Shown here one piece after another: positions 15,751 through 25,187 of a stretch of DNA of 64,000 nucleotides. Location of the stretch: the NCBI RefSeq assembly GCF_016863635.1, contig NZ_BOPG01000012.1:186001-250000 (forward strand), in the 5' to 3' direction. The notes beneath the pieces were generated by a model. It had not been told where the DNA came from, made no database searches, and worked only from the letters and a program-made list of their open reading frames with translations. Both the position numbers and the translations under genes were made by a program. Source of the stretch: Virgisporangium aurantiacum (lineage in GTDB: Bacteria > Actinomycetota > Actinomycetes > Mycobacteriales > Micromonosporaceae). Position 1 is the stretch's first letter. Every line of letters starts with the position of its first letter.

Positions 15751-16698
15751 TCACTTGTCGTTCAGGGTCGCCGACGGTGGAACGCCGTACGCCGCCCGGT
15801 ACAGGGACGTGAACCGGCTGTGACCGATGATGCCCCAGCGGGCCGCGATCGCGCCGACGGTGACGGTGCCCGCCTCGGCGTCAACGAGGTCCTGGTGGGC
15901 CCGCTCCAGCCGGACCCGGCGGAGGTAGGCCATCGGCGTCGACCCGAGGTGACGGCGGAACGCCAGTTGCAGGCTGCGGATGGTGACGTGGGCCGACCCG
16001 GCGATGTCGGCGGCGCTGATGTCGCGGTGGGCGTTGTCGTCGATGAAACTGATCGCCCGGCGCAGCGTCGCCGGATGGGCGTCGCGCCGGTCCTCGACGG
16101 CCGGCTCATGCACCGAGTTGTTCGGGAACGCCGCCAACGCCGTCGCCGCGAGCAGCCGCGCGCCGTTACCCTCCAGCAGCGTCGCGTCGACGCCCCGGAC
16201 GCTGGTGAGGTTGTCGCGCACGAAGTCGAAGGCGCTGCTCCACATCGCGGCCGCCGACGCGGAGACCGGCTCGTGCCCGGTGAACCGCAACGGCCGGGCC
16301 GCCCGCCCGGGCGCGGTCGCGGCGACCTGGGCCAGCAGTTCCGGCGGCAGCAGCGCGAGCTCGATGTCGGCGTCGTCGAGGAGTGCCTGGTAGGGCCGGT
16401 CGGGCTGGGCGGAGACGAACACGTCGCCGACCCGGTCGTGCCGCCGCTCCTGCCGGCCCGTCCGGCAGGTGATCATCCCCCGGGCGATCCGGCCGATCCC
16501 GAGCGAACCGATCGGCTCCCCGGTGACGTGGAACCGCATCCCGAACACGTTGCGGTGGATCTCCAACGGGCCGACACGGTCGCGGCTGATCCGCACCGCG
16601 ACCGGTCCGCGGGTGACGCTGAGCCGGAGCTTGCCGTAGGCGGTACGCAACACGTGCTGCGCGAGGTCAAGATCCGTCGTTTCGAGTACGGTCGCCAC
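15751..16698 (-). CDS. AraC-family transcriptional regulator
   Basis: 315 residues. The N-terminal two thirds is an AraC-binding-like-2 domain (IHRNVFGMRFHVTGEPIGSL), and the C-terminal 100 residues hold two helix-turn-helix motifs (ISAADIAGSAHVTIRSLQLA; VTVGAIAARWGIIGHSRFT) ending YRAAYGVPPS, the classic AraC finger. The GTG at 16698 is chosen because AGGGAG lies 5 bp upstream; a longer in-frame extension to 16761 has no site. It has no obvious divergent target gene, so its regulon is unknown. Confidence 0.85.
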   Translation of the reverse strand: MATVLETTDLDLAQHVLRTAYGKLRLSVTRGPVAVRISRDRVGPLEIHRNVFGMRFHVTGEPIGSLGIGRIARGMITCRTGRQERRHDRVGDVFVSAQPDRPYQALLDDADIELALLPPELLAQVAATAPGRAARPLRFTGHEPVSASAAAMWSSAFDFVRDNLTSVRGVDATLLEGNGARLLAATALAAFPNNSVHEPAVEDRRDAHPATLRRAISFIDDNAHRDISAADIAGSAHVTIRSLQLAFRRHLGSTPMAYLRRVRLERAHQDLVDAEAGTVTVGAIAARWGIIGHSRFTSLYRAAYGVPPSATLNDK

Positions 16699-16836
16699 GA
16701 TCACTCCCTGGTCCCGTATCCGCCCTGCGAAAGTACTAGCCGGTGAACGAACGCGAGGCACTTCCCGCCGACGCGATCGGATAAACCTGCGACTTCGCCC
16801 GGCGGACAGGTGCCCGGCGCCGGCGAGTGACCGGGT

Positions 16837-17373
16837 TCAGGCGGCAACCATTTCTTGCGCCGCGAGGATCGAATCGGCCGCCCGCTCCGGTTCCGCCACC
16901 CGGTACAGGTACGGCGCACCGGCCAGGCGGGGGCCACCGCCACCCCGGTCCCACCGTCCGTTGCGCAGGATCGGGGTCCGGTCGAAGGCGATGGTGCCGA
17001 CGCCGTCCGGGTCGACGTGGACCAGTGGCGGCCCGAGCAGAGCCAGCTCGGACTGGACCAGCTCAGGCGTACGGCGGTCGTAGACGACGACCACCCGCTG
17101 ATCGGTGAGCGCGTAGCGGCCCCGCCGGAGCCGGCCGAACTGGCGGGCGGCGAGCACGAGCTGGTAGATCACCACGCCGACCCCGACCGCACACACGAGT
17201 GGCGCCCCGATCGTCATCCGGACCAGGACCGCGTGCCCGGCCCCGACCACGACCAGGATGGCGCCCCTGACGAGCCCGCGGTAGTTGGGGGCATCGACCA
17301 GGCGGGCGTCCCGGGCCGCACCGGTCCAGAGGACCCGCTCGCCGGGCCGTAGTTCGAGTCCCTTGAACACCAC
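16837..17373 (-). CDS. PH-like domain membrane protein
   Basis: 178 residues. It starts FKGLELRPGERVLWTGAA, the usual opening of bacterial PH-like (bPH) membrane proteins, has two hydrophobic helices (AILVVVGAGHAVLV; VCAVGVGVVIYQLVLAA), then YALTDQRVVVVYDRRTPE, a beta-rich half typical of bPH domains, and ends with a helix. Function unknown. GTG 17373 follows a GGGGAGCGG stretch. It sits alone between the AraC regulator and the subtilase gene. Confidence 0.65.
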   Translation of the reverse strand: MVFKGLELRPGERVLWTGAARDARLVDAPNYRGLVRGAILVVVGAGHAVLVRMTIGAPLVCAVGVGVVIYQLVLAARQFGRLRRGRYALTDQRVVVVYDRRTPELVQSELALLGPPLVHVDPDGVGTIAFDRTPILRNGRWDRGGGGPRLAGAPYLYRVAEPERAADSILAAQEMVAA

Positions 17374-17527
17374 GGTCAGCCGCTCCCCTTCGCCGCATCC
17401 GAGCGGTCGCGGTCAATCTACGCGAAGTCGACCATAGACCGTGACCGCTCCGTGCGTGATCGGTGAGAAGCGGTTGTAACGATTGCCGACGTCGGACCGA
17501 TGTGTTGGGTGACGAAGGAGGTCGTCG

Positions 17528-18991
17528 ATGCGTCGGTTCATTCCGTTGTTCCTCAGTGTCCTGCTGGCGTCGGTCCTGACCGTGTTGACCGGTGCCGGGC
17601 CGGCGGCGGCCGGCCCGCCCGCTCCGGTCTCGTCCTGGCTGGCGGCCCGGATCGCCGGTGGGGCGGGCGGCACGCTACAGGTGTTCGTGCACGGCACCGA
17701 CGTCACCGCCGCCCGACGGGCCGTAGTCGACGCCGGGTTGACCCTGGTCACCACGTGGGACCGGATCGGCGTGGCGGTCGCCCGTGGAAGCACCGGTCAG
17801 ATCGCGTCGGTGCGGACCCGCAGCGGCGTGACCTACGTCGAGGGTGACCAGCCGATCAGTCCGCTGCTGTCCACGTCGAACCGGGCGACGCGGGGCGAGC
17901 AGACCCGCACCGACCTGCGTGACCCGCTCGGCCGGCCGGTCGACGGCCGAGGCGTGTCGGCGGCCGTCATCGACACCGGCGTCGACGGCAACCACCCGTT
18001 CCTCCGCAACGCCGACGGCTCCAGCGCGGTGCGACGCAACCTGAAGAACATCTGCGGCCCGTTGACGGACCTCGGTCTGCCGCTTCCGAACGACCTCTGC
18101 TTCCTCGACCTGACCGCCATCAACGACACCGACACCCTGTCGGCCGGCGGGCACGGCACGCACGTCGCCGGCATCGTCGCCGGACGCGACACCGCTGTCA
18201 GCGACGGCACCCGACCGCACGGTGCGGCACCGGGTGCGACGCTGATCGGCCTGTCGGTGGGTGCGGGGCTGAGCATCTTCGGTGCCGACAGCGCGCTGAA
18301 CTGGGTGCTGGACCACCACCGCAACCCGTGCGCCGGCTGCCCGCCGATCAAGGTCACCAACAACTCGTACGGCCCGAGCGGCGGTGGTCCGTTCGATCCC
18401 GACTCGGCCACCGCCAAGCTCCAGCGGGCCCTCGCGGCCGACGGCGTGCTGACGGTGTGGGCGGCCGGGAACGACGGGCCGGACAACAACGCCACCAACC
18501 CACCGGGTCAGGACCCGACCCCCGGCGTGATCATGGTGGCGTCGTACGACGACCAGGGGACCGGAACCCGCAGCGGCACGGTGTCGGACTTCTCCAGCCG
18601 CGGCGCCGCCTCACAGCCACAGACCTATCCCGACGTCTCGGCCCCCGGCTCGGACATCACGTCGTCGTGCCGGCCGTGGCTGCCGATCTGCTCCACCGGA
18701 CTGGCCCCCCTCAACGGCCCGGGCCCGGCGGATGTCGGCACGTTCAACACCATCAGCGGAACGTCGATGGCCACCCCGCACGTGGTCGGGATCGTCACCC
18801 AGCTGTTCCAGGTGGCGCCGAACGCCACGCCGGCACAGATCGAGGACGCCATCAAGGCGACCGCCGGCAAGTTCACCGACGGCGCGGCGTACGAGACCGC
18901 CGGTGCCTACACCACCTCGCCCGACAAGGGAACCGGCCTCGTCGACGCCTACGCCGCGGCACTGCGCCTCGGCGCCACCACAACGACGTGA
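17528..18991 (+). CDS. Secreted S8 (subtilisin-like) serine protease
   Basis: 487 residues. A signal peptide (about 1-28, ending AAA) is followed by a propeptide-like segment to about 115 (LQVFVHGTDVTAARRAVVDA, VTYVEGDQPI), then the catalytic domain. The triad is Asp149 (VIDTGVDGNHP), His209 (GGHGTHVAGIVAG) and Ser413 (SGTSMATPHVVG); the oxyanion Asn is in WAAGNDGPDNN. The protein ends soon after the catalytic domain, without a cell-wall or proprotein convertase domain. ATG 17528 has GAAGGAGG 10 bp upstream. It is probably an extracellular peptidase for nutrient release. Confidence 0.95.
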   Translation: MRRFIPLFLSVLLASVLTVLTGAGPAAAGPPAPVSSWLAARIAGGAGGTLQVFVHGTDVTAARRAVVDAGLTLVTTWDRIGVAVARGSTGQIASVRTRSGVTYVEGDQPISPLLSTSNRATRGEQTRTDLRDPLGRPVDGRGVSAAVIDTGVDGNHPFLRNADGSSAVRRNLKNICGPLTDLGLPLPNDLCFLDLTAINDTDTLSAGGHGTHVAGIVAGRDTAVSDGTRPHGAAPGATLIGLSVGAGLSIFGADSALNWVLDHHRNPCAGCPPIKVTNNSYGPSGGGPFDPDSATAKLQRALAADGVLTVWAAGNDGPDNNATNPPGQDPTPGVIMVASYDDQGTGTRSGTVSDFSSRGAASQPQTYPDVSAPGSDITSSCRPWLPICSTGLAPLNGPGPADVGTFNTISGTSMATPHVVGIVTQLFQVAPNATPAQIEDAIKATAGKFTDGAAYETAGAYTTSPDKGTGLVDAYAAALRLGATTTT

Positions 18992-19052
18992 CGACGCGGC
19001 AGATGCCACGGCAGACTCGGCATCTTCGCATCGTGGTCGGGAGGCGGCGGGA

Positions 19053-19805
19053 ATGTTCGACGTCGAATTGCGTGACGCGGTCGAGGGCTACCTCATCCGG
19101 CTCGCGGAGGTGGACGAGCGGATCACCGCAGCCGCGGTGGTGGGATCCCAGGCACACACCGACGGCGATCAGTGGTCGGACATCGACCTCACGTTCGCGG
19201 TCGCGGACACGACCGCGCCCGTCGCGGTACTCGACGAGTGGGCCGGGAAGCTGCGGGCACAGTTCGACGGCACGGCACTGTTCGACCTCGTCGCGGGTCC
19301 CGTCACCTACCGCGTGTTCCTCCTGCCCGGTGCCTTGCAGGTCGATCTCTCGGTGACGCCGACGAGCCGGTTCGCGGCGCGGGGCGACACCTTCCGACTG
19401 CTGTTCGGGACGGCGAACGAACCCGTCATCGCGGGTCCGCGCAACAGCACCGAAACGTACGGTCACGCCGTCCACCACGCGGTTCGTGCCCGCGTCTGCA
19501 TCGAGCGCGGGCGTGCCCTTCAAGCGGAATACTGGATCAGCAGCCTCCGCAACGAGACGCTCGCCCTGGCGAGCCGGCGGGCCGGAGTTCAGGACTGGCA
19601 CGCGCGCGGCGCGCACCTGTTGCCCCCGGAAACCCGCGATCGGTTCGCCGACGCGCTGGTACGTTCCCTCGACCCGGCCGAGCTCGATCGAGCCCTGCAC
19701 GCGGCCACCGGCCTGCTCCTCGACCAGAGCGACGAGGCTCCCGCGCTCGCCGCCCGCGTCGAGAACCAGCTCCGTGCCATCACCGGATGCGCCGGCCCGC
19801 CGTGA
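19053..19805 (+). CDS. Aminoglycoside-nucleotidyltransferase-like protein
   Basis: 250 residues. A nucleotidyltransferase core is clear near the N-terminus: VVGSQAHTDGDQWSDIDLTF holds the GS-x-D-x-D pattern of the pol-beta superfamily. A helical C-terminal domain follows, with AVHHAVRARVCIERGRALQA and EYWISSLRNETLALASRRAG, like the DUF4111/ANT families. It may transfer a nucleotide to a small molecule; no antibiotic-resistance subtype could be assigned. ATG 19053 has GGGAGGCGG about 6-8 bp upstream. Confidence 0.75.
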   Translation: MFDVELRDAVEGYLIRLAEVDERITAAAVVGSQAHTDGDQWSDIDLTFAVADTTAPVAVLDEWAGKLRAQFDGTALFDLVAGPVTYRVFLLPGALQVDLSVTPTSRFAARGDTFRLLFGTANEPVIAGPRNSTETYGHAVHHAVRARVCIERGRALQAEYWISSLRNETLALASRRAGVQDWHARGAHLLPPETRDRFADALVRSLDPAELDRALHAATGLLLDQSDEAPALAARVENQLRAITGCAGPP

Positions 19806-19816
19806 CCGGGGCGGTC

Positions 19817-20380
19817 CTACCGGCGGCAGCCGGGATCGGCGGTGTGGTCGATGAGGTGACGGAGCCAGGTCAACAGGCAGGCGAAGTCGGCGTCCCGGAC
19901 TGCCGCGGCATGGTGGGAGAACCGGCCGGCTGCCTCGCTGGCGGCGAAGCCGAGGATCGCGGTGCTGAGCAGTCGTTCGGTTCGGGGGATCTGAGCCGGT
20001 TCCAGGCCGGCCTCGCGCAGCGCGGCGTAGATCGATTCGCGGACGCCGAGCGCCTCGGCGGTCCTGACCGGGCGGCTCAGCAGTAGCGCGAAGACGTCCG
20101 GGTGACGGGTGGCGGTGGCCCGGATGCCGTGCGCCGCCGTGGTCAGTCGCTGGTGCCACGGCAGTTCGGCGGCCGGCGGGAGGACCTCGGCCAGGAGCCG
20201 TTCGACGAGGCCGTCGAGGAGATCGTCCTTGTTGGCGACGTGCCGGTACAGCGCCATGGGTGTCACCCGCAGCCGGCGGGCCACCGCCTGCATGGTGACC
20301 GCGGGGAGCCCGTGCTCGTCCGCGATGGCCAGCCCCGCGGTGAGGATCGTTGCCCGGCTGATCTGCGCTGTGCGTCCCAC
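19817..20380 (-). CDS. TetR-family repressor
   Basis: 187 residues. The N-terminal HTH is ILTAGLAIADEHGLPAVTMQ followed by ARRLRVTPMALYRHVANKDD. The C-terminal half (RHPDVFALLLSRPVRTAEAL) is a TetR_C-type ligand domain. GTG 20380 is preceded by TACACT 7 nt upstream, giving a leaderless transcript. Its -10 box lies inside the shared palindrome at 20389-20403, so it probably represses itself and the divergent ATP-grasp gene. Confidence 0.9.
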   Translation of the reverse strand: MGRTAQISRATILTAGLAIADEHGLPAVTMQAVARRLRVTPMALYRHVANKDDLLDGLVERLLAEVLPPAAELPWHQRLTTAAHGIRATATRHPDVFALLLSRPVRTAEALGVRESIYAALREAGLEPAQIPRTERLLSTAILGFAASEAAGRFSHHAAAVRDADFACLLTWLRHLIDHTADPGCRR

Positions 20381-20388
20381 AGTTATAA

Positions 20389-20403
20389 GTGTATGCTATA
20401 CAC
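20389..20403. promoter_or_regulatory. TetR operator in the divergent promoter
   Basis: GTGTAT-gct-ATACAC has perfect 6-bp arms and lies between the divergent TetR and ATP-grasp genes, which start only 39 bp apart. TATGCT (20392-20397) is a plausible -10 for the rightward gene and TACACT (20388-20393, minus strand) for the leftward one, so one bound repressor would cover both promoters. Confidence 0.65.
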
Positions 20404-20418
20404 AAATCGGAGGCGGCG

Positions 20419-21666
20419 ATGCTCGTTCTACTCACGGACGGCTCCGGACTGACCGCACGGCAGACGGCTACGCTGCTGTCGCGGGCCGGTCACCGGGTCG
20501 AGGCGCTCTCCCCGGATCCCCGGTGTCTGTGCCGCTTCACCCGCCACGTACGGCGGATCCATCCGGTACCCGCGTACGGCGTAGACCCGTTCGACTGGCT
20601 CGACGCCGCCCTCGACCGGTACGCCCACACCGGCGCCGATATCCTGCTGCCGACCCAGGAGCAGGTCGCTGTTCTCTCCTGCGCGGCCGACCGGCTCGCC
20701 GGCGCCGGCGTCCGCACCGTGGTCCCGCCGTTCGAGGCGCTCGCCCGGGTCCAGGACAAGGTGTCGGCGTCCGCCACGCTCGACCACCTCGGGCTGCCCC
20801 AGCCGCCCTTCCAGGTGATCCGCGACGACCGGAAACTGACCGGCTGGGAGAACTTCCCGGTGTACCTGAAGCTACCGGTCGGCACGGCAACCAGCGGGGT
20901 GCGCCTGGTCACCGACGCGCACCAACTCCGGACCCTGCCGGACACCTGGGCAACCGCCGCCGGTCGCGGCGGGCTGCTCGCCCAGCAGCCGGTCGACGGT
21001 CCACTGGTCATGGTCCAGTCCGTCTTCGACCACGGCGCGATGGTCGCCCACCACGCCGCGGTCCGCACCCGGCTGGGCTCCCGCGGCGGAGCGAGCCACA
21101 AACGAAGCGTGACCATGGCCGACCTCACCGCGCTGACCGAGGCGTTGGGCCGGGGCCTGCGGTGGCACGGAGCGCTGTCCGCAGACGTCATCCTCGGTCC
21201 CGCCGGTCCGGTCTTCATCGACATCAACCCGCGCCTGGTCGAGCCGGTCAACGCCGCGCGATCGGGCGTCGACCTCATCGCACCGTTGCTCGATCTCGCC
21301 ACCGGCCACAAGCCACCCCGGCAGGCCGCCGGACGTCCCGACACCGCGACCCACCAGCTCCTGCTGGCCGTCCTGGGCGCCGCCCAGCACGGCGGACGGC
21401 GACCCATCGCCGGCCACCTCGCCCGGGCCGCACTGGGTCGCGGCGAGTACCGCGCCAGCACCGAGGAGCTGACCCCGCTGCGATCGGATCCCGTCGCCGC
21501 GCTTCCCGTCGCGATCGCGGCGGCCACCACCCTGATCCGACCGGCAACCTGGCAACGGTTCGCGTCCAGCAGCGTCGACGGGTACGCCCTCACCCGCGAA
21601 GGCTGGCAGCTCATCCGGGACCGGCACTCCGCTCTGTCGACGAACGGCCCGACCGGCGTAGTGTGA
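20419..21666 (+). CDS. ATP-grasp family ligase-like protein
   Basis: 415 residues. It begins MLVLLTDGSGLTARQTATLL, a pre-ATP-grasp Rossmann domain, and has the ATP-grasp parts FPVYLKLPVGTATSGVRLV (nucleotide-binding beta strands) and VFIDINPRLVEPVNAARSGV (Mg2+-binding Asn/Asp). Such carboxylate-amine or carboxylate-thiol ligases join two substrates at the cost of ATP; the substrates are unknown here. The ATG at 20419 has CGGAGG 5 bp upstream; an ATG in the operator (20389) has no site. Control by the divergent TetR protein is likely. Confidence 0.8.
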   Translation: MLVLLTDGSGLTARQTATLLSRAGHRVEALSPDPRCLCRFTRHVRRIHPVPAYGVDPFDWLDAALDRYAHTGADILLPTQEQVAVLSCAADRLAGAGVRTVVPPFEALARVQDKVSASATLDHLGLPQPPFQVIRDDRKLTGWENFPVYLKLPVGTATSGVRLVTDAHQLRTLPDTWATAAGRGGLLAQQPVDGPLVMVQSVFDHGAMVAHHAAVRTRLGSRGGASHKRSVTMADLTALTEALGRGLRWHGALSADVILGPAGPVFIDINPRLVEPVNAARSGVDLIAPLLDLATGHKPPRQAAGRPDTATHQLLLAVLGAAQHGGRRPIAGHLARAALGRGEYRASTEELTPLRSDPVAALPVAIAAATTLIRPATWQRFASSSVDGYALTREGWQLIRDRHSALSTNGPTGVV

Positions 21667-21828
21667 GCGCAGGGAGCGATCCGGCCACTCCGGACCCGTC
21701 AGCGGTGCTGACGCGCTCCCCCTGCCGCCCGGACCTCGCGGTTGTCCACCAGCGACGTCCGGCGCTTCAACAGAGGTGTCGTCACCCGGCCGCGACCTGC
21801 AGCCTGTGCCCCCGAGGGGCGTGGACCC

Positions 21829-22650
21829 ATGACCACCCTCGTCGTAACGACCTCGAACATCACCGCGCCGCCGGTCACCACGGAGCAGCTGCTCCGGACG
21901 CTCCACCGGTTGCCGGCCGGCCATCCCGATCGTGAGCTGTTGCGGGCCCGGGCCATCGAGAACAACCTGCCGCTGGCCAAGCGGCTGGCGCTGCACTACG
22001 CCGGCCGTGGGGAACGCTTCGACGACCTCGCCCAGGTCGCCGCGCTGGCTCTGGTCAGGGCCGTGGACCGGTACTCGCCCGACCGCAACTGCCCGTTCCT
22101 CGCATTCGCCGTGCCGACGATCCTCGGTGCGCTCAAGCGGCATTTCCGGGACACCGCGTGGGGCATGCGGGTACCGCGGTCCACCCAGGAACTGCTCCTG
22201 GACCTTCCAGCGGCCACCAGTCACCTCACCCAGCTACGCGGCCGACCACCGACGCCGGCCGAACTCGGCGATCACCTGGGCGTCGACGTCGACGTGCTGC
22301 TGGCCGCGATCGCCGCCGCCCAGGTGTACCGGTTGCCGTCACTCAACGCACCGGCAACCGGGACCGACGATGCCGACCTCGTCGACCTGGTCGGCACCGT
22401 CGATCCCGGCTACGGATGCGTCGACGACCGGATGGAACTCGGGTCGCTCGTCGCGACGTTGCCCCTGCGCGAGCGGCGCATCCTCACGATGCGGTTCTAC
22501 GGCGAGTGGACCCAGGCCCGCATCGCCGCCGAGATCGGCGTCTCGCAGATGCATGTCTCCCGGCTCCTGAGCCGGGCCCTCACGCAACTCCGGGTGGCGT
22601 TCCTCGCCTCGGCCGGTGACCCGGCACACCCGGGAGCGAAGCCATCATGA
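21829..22650 (+). CDS. SigB/SigF-type RNA polymerase sigma factor
   Basis: 273 residues. Region 2: NNLPLAKRLALHYAGRGERF and FDDLAQVAALALVRAVDRYS; region 3: RVPRSTQELLLDLPAATSHL; region 4: RILTMRFYGEWTQARIAAEI followed by SQMHVSRLLSRALTQL. This is a group 3 stress sigma factor of the SigB/F/G family, usually held by an anti-sigma kinase and freed by STAS proteins. No anti-sigma gene is adjacent. The ATG at 21829 is preceded by GAGGGG about 10 bp upstream. Its stop overlaps the ATG of the Acg-like gene (ATGA), so the two are co-expressed. Confidence 0.9.
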   Translation: MTTLVVTTSNITAPPVTTEQLLRTLHRLPAGHPDRELLRARAIENNLPLAKRLALHYAGRGERFDDLAQVAALALVRAVDRYSPDRNCPFLAFAVPTILGALKRHFRDTAWGMRVPRSTQELLLDLPAATSHLTQLRGRPPTPAELGDHLGVDVDVLLAAIAAAQVYRLPSLNAPATGTDDADLVDLVGTVDPGYGCVDDRMELGSLVATLPLRERRILTMRFYGEWTQARIAAEIGVSQMHVSRLLSRALTQLRVAFLASAGDPAHPGAKPS

Positions 22651-23597
22651 CCCCCAACGACGTCCGGACCGACGTCCAGGCCGACGTCCGGGCCGACACC
22701 CCGACGGTCACCGGGGCGTTGGCCCACGCGGTCGCCGCGGCCGGCCTCGCCCCGTCGATCCACAACACCCAGCCATGGCGATGGCGCATGACCGGCGACA
22801 GCCTCGACCTCGACCTCGAACCCAGCCGGCTCCTCCGCGTCGTCGACCCCGACACCCGCCTGGCGACGCTGAGCTGCGGCGCCGCCCTGCACCACGCCCG
22901 GGTCAGCCTGGCCGCGCAGGGTTGGCGCGCCACCGTGACCCGCATCCCCGACCCCGCACACCCCGAACACCTGGCACACCTGCGGGTGGACGGCCCGGCA
23001 CCGGCACCGGTCGACGCGCTGACGGTGCGCCGCGCGCACACCATCGGGATCCGCCACACCGACCGACGGCCGCTGACCGGGCCACCGATCGGCCCGGCGG
23101 AACTCGACACGATCGTCACAGCCGTCGAGGCCGAGGGCGCGTCACTGCACATCCTGCGCCCGGACCAGGTCACCGATCTCGCGACCTCGGCGAGCCACGC
23201 TCATCGCACCGAACCGCACGAAGCCAGGCGACAGGCCGAACTCGCGCACTGGACCGGCCGCGACCCCGGCCACTACGGCGACCTGCCGGTCGGCGACGGA
23301 CCCGACCGGTCGGCGACGTTCGCCATCCTCTACGGCCACGCCGACCAACCCCTGGACTGGCTCCACGCCGGGGAGGCGCTGTCGGCGGCCTGGCTCACCG
23401 CCACCGAAACCGGTGTCGGCGTGCTGCCGCTCAGCGCCACGATCGAGATGACCAGCACCCGACAGGCGATGCGCGTCCTGCTGTCCGGCGTCGGCTACCC
23501 CCACCTGGTTCTGCGTCTCGGCACCATCGGCCCGGACGACACCGACCCACCTCACGCTCCGCGGCTGCCGACCGACCAGATCATCGACAGCTCCTGA
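22647..23597 (+). CDS. Acg-like nitroreductase-family flavoprotein
   Basis: 316 residues. The N-terminal AAAGLAPSIHNTQPWRWR is the strongest signature of the Acg (Rv2032) family, flavin-binding relatives of nitroreductases that in mycobacteria belong to the dormancy regulon and are thought to sequester FMN. Two nitroreductase-like halves follow, with LSAAWLTATETGVGVLPLSA near the end. Overlap with the sigma factor gene suggests induction in stress or low oxygen (inference). No redox partner is adjacent. Confidence 0.85.
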   Translation: MTPNDVRTDVQADVRADTPTVTGALAHAVAAAGLAPSIHNTQPWRWRMTGDSLDLDLEPSRLLRVVDPDTRLATLSCGAALHHARVSLAAQGWRATVTRIPDPAHPEHLAHLRVDGPAPAPVDALTVRRAHTIGIRHTDRRPLTGPPIGPAELDTIVTAVEAEGASLHILRPDQVTDLATSASHAHRTEPHEARRQAELAHWTGRDPGHYGDLPVGDGPDRSATFAILYGHADQPLDWLHAGEALSAAWLTATETGVGVLPLSATIEMTSTRQAMRVLLSGVGYPHLVLRLGTIGPDDTDPPHAPRLPTDQIIDSS

Positions 23598-23662
23598 GGG
23601 CGGCACCAAACGTGGCATGCCTGGACTGTTAGGAGACCCCCGATGCGGGGGACGCTCCCGGC

Positions 23663-23884
23663 ATGGGTATCGGAGTGGGCATTCTCCTCATCGTCATCGG
23701 CGCGATCCTGACCTTCGCGGTCGACGCCACGGTCTCCGGGATCAACCTGGACGTGGTCGGCTGGATCCTGATGCTCGCCGGCGCCGCCGGGCTGATCCTC
23801 TTCGTCTACTTCTCGCAGCGCCGCCGCGCACCTCGCGCCGTCGTGACCGAACGCTACGACGACCCCGGCCAGCCACCGCTGTGA
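23663..23884 (+). CDS. DUF6458-like two-helix membrane protein
   Basis: 73 residues: MGIGVGILLIVIGAILTFAV, then INLDVVGWILMLAGAAGLIL, then a short basic and disordered tail. The N-terminal GIGxGIxLIxxGAIL motif is that of the DUF6458 family found in many actinobacteria downstream of stress genes. Role unknown. A hairpin CCCCC-gatgc-GGGGG lies just upstream (23636-23650). Confidence 0.75.
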   Translation: MGIGVGILLIVIGAILTFAVDATVSGINLDVVGWILMLAGAAGLILFVYFSQRRRAPRAVVTERYDDPGQPPL

Positions 23885-23892
23885 CCTCCCGT

Positions 23893-23912
23893 CGCCGCCT
23901 CCGCAGGCGGCG
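23893..23912 (+). terminator. Hairpin terminator after the DUF6458-like gene
   Basis: CGCCGCCT pairs with AGGCGGCG across a 4-base loop, 9 bp past the stop. No U-tract. It marks the probable end of the sigma-Acg-DUF6458 transcript. Confidence 0.5.
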
Positions 23913-24119
23913 GACACCATCCCGGCGGCGGCCCGGGTGTCGGTGGATCCGCGGCGCCGCTCGCGCCGCAGCCGCCCGGTGTTAGCGTCAGAGCTGTATT
24001 CGGCCGCTTTCCCAGGGCCAGCCGCCTGATCTTCCTGGCGGCGAACACGAACGGTCACCCCCGGACCCCGGGCGACGCATCATCAGCACGATCGCGATGC
24101 GCACCTCGGAAGGTCAACA

Positions 24120-25187
24120 GTGACCGCACTCGTCCCTCCCACCGCCCGGCCCGAACGCGGCACCGTGGCCGGAGCGACACAGCCTCGCGGGAGTGATTTC
24201 GCCGAGCTGATGCGCCGGGTCAAGGCCGCCGGACTGCTGGACCGACGGCGCGGCTACTACTGGACGCGGATCGTCGTCACCGGCGGGCTACTCGCCGCCG
24301 GATGGGCCGCGTTCGTGATGGTCGGCGACTCGTGGTGGCAACTCGCCGTCGCCGCGTTTCTGGCGGTGGTGTTCACCCAGATCGGGTTCCTCGGCCACGA
24401 CGCCGGGCACCGGCAGATCTTCACGTCGAAGCGGGCCAACTACGTGGCCGGCCTGCTGCACGGCAACCTGGCTATCGGGTTGAGCTTCGGCTGGTGGGTC
24501 GACAAGCACAACCGCCACCACGCCAACCCCAACACCGAGGACAAGGACCCGGACCTCGCCATCGGAGCGCTGGCCTTCACCACCGGACAGGCAGTTGCCA
24601 AACAGGGCCGGGTGACCCGGTTCATCGCCCGCCGTCAGCGGTACCTGTTCGTCCCGCTGCTGCTGCTGGAAGCGGTGCAACTGCACGTATCCAGCGTCCA
24701 GGCCGTTATCGGTCGCGGGCTTCGCAACCGCGCCTGGGAGGCGACTTTCCTGGGACTGCACGCCGCGGGCTACCTGACCGTGATGTTGCTGGTGCTCCCG
24801 CCGGTCAAGGCGGTCGTGTTCGTCGTGGTCCAGCAAGCCTTGTTCGGCCTGTACCTCGGATGCTCGTTCGCCCCCAACCACAAGGGCATGCCGATCCTCG
24901 CCGCCGATGACCGGAGCGACTTCCTGCGCCGCCAGGTTCTCACCTCCCGCAACGTGCGCGGCACCTGGCTGGTCGACCTCGCCCTCGGCGGGCTGAACTA
25001 CCAGATCGAGCACCATCTGTTCCCGAGCATGCCGCGACCGAACCTGCGCCGCTCCCAGCCCATCGTCCGGGCGTTCTGCGAGCAGCGCGGCGTTTCCTAC
25101 TGCGAGACGACCCTGCTGCGCTCCTACAGCCAGGCGCTCCACCACCTCCATGACGTCGGCCGCCCACTGCGCGTCACCCGGCGATGA
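24120..25187 (+). CDS. Membrane fatty acid desaturase
   Basis: 355 residues with about four membrane helices and all three histidine boxes: GHDAGH, HNRHH and QIEHHLFP, which bind the di-iron centre. The pattern matches acyl-lipid or acyl-CoA front-end/linoleoyl-type desaturases (FA_desaturase family) that introduce cis double bonds to keep membranes fluid. GTG 24120 has GGAAGG 6 bp upstream. Lying beside a stress sigma factor, it fits cold or membrane stress. Electron-donor partner genes are not adjacent. Confidence 0.9.
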   Translation: MTALVPPTARPERGTVAGATQPRGSDFAELMRRVKAAGLLDRRRGYYWTRIVVTGGLLAAGWAAFVMVGDSWWQLAVAAFLAVVFTQIGFLGHDAGHRQIFTSKRANYVAGLLHGNLAIGLSFGWWVDKHNRHHANPNTEDKDPDLAIGALAFTTGQAVAKQGRVTRFIARRQRYLFVPLLLLEAVQLHVSSVQAVIGRGLRNRAWEATFLGLHAAGYLTVMLLVLPPVKAVVFVVVQQALFGLYLGCSFAPNHKGMPILAADDRSDFLRRQVLTSRNVRGTWLVDLALGGLNYQIEHHLFPSMPRPNLRRSQPIVRAFCEQRGVSYCETTLLRSYSQALHHLHDVGRPLRVTRR

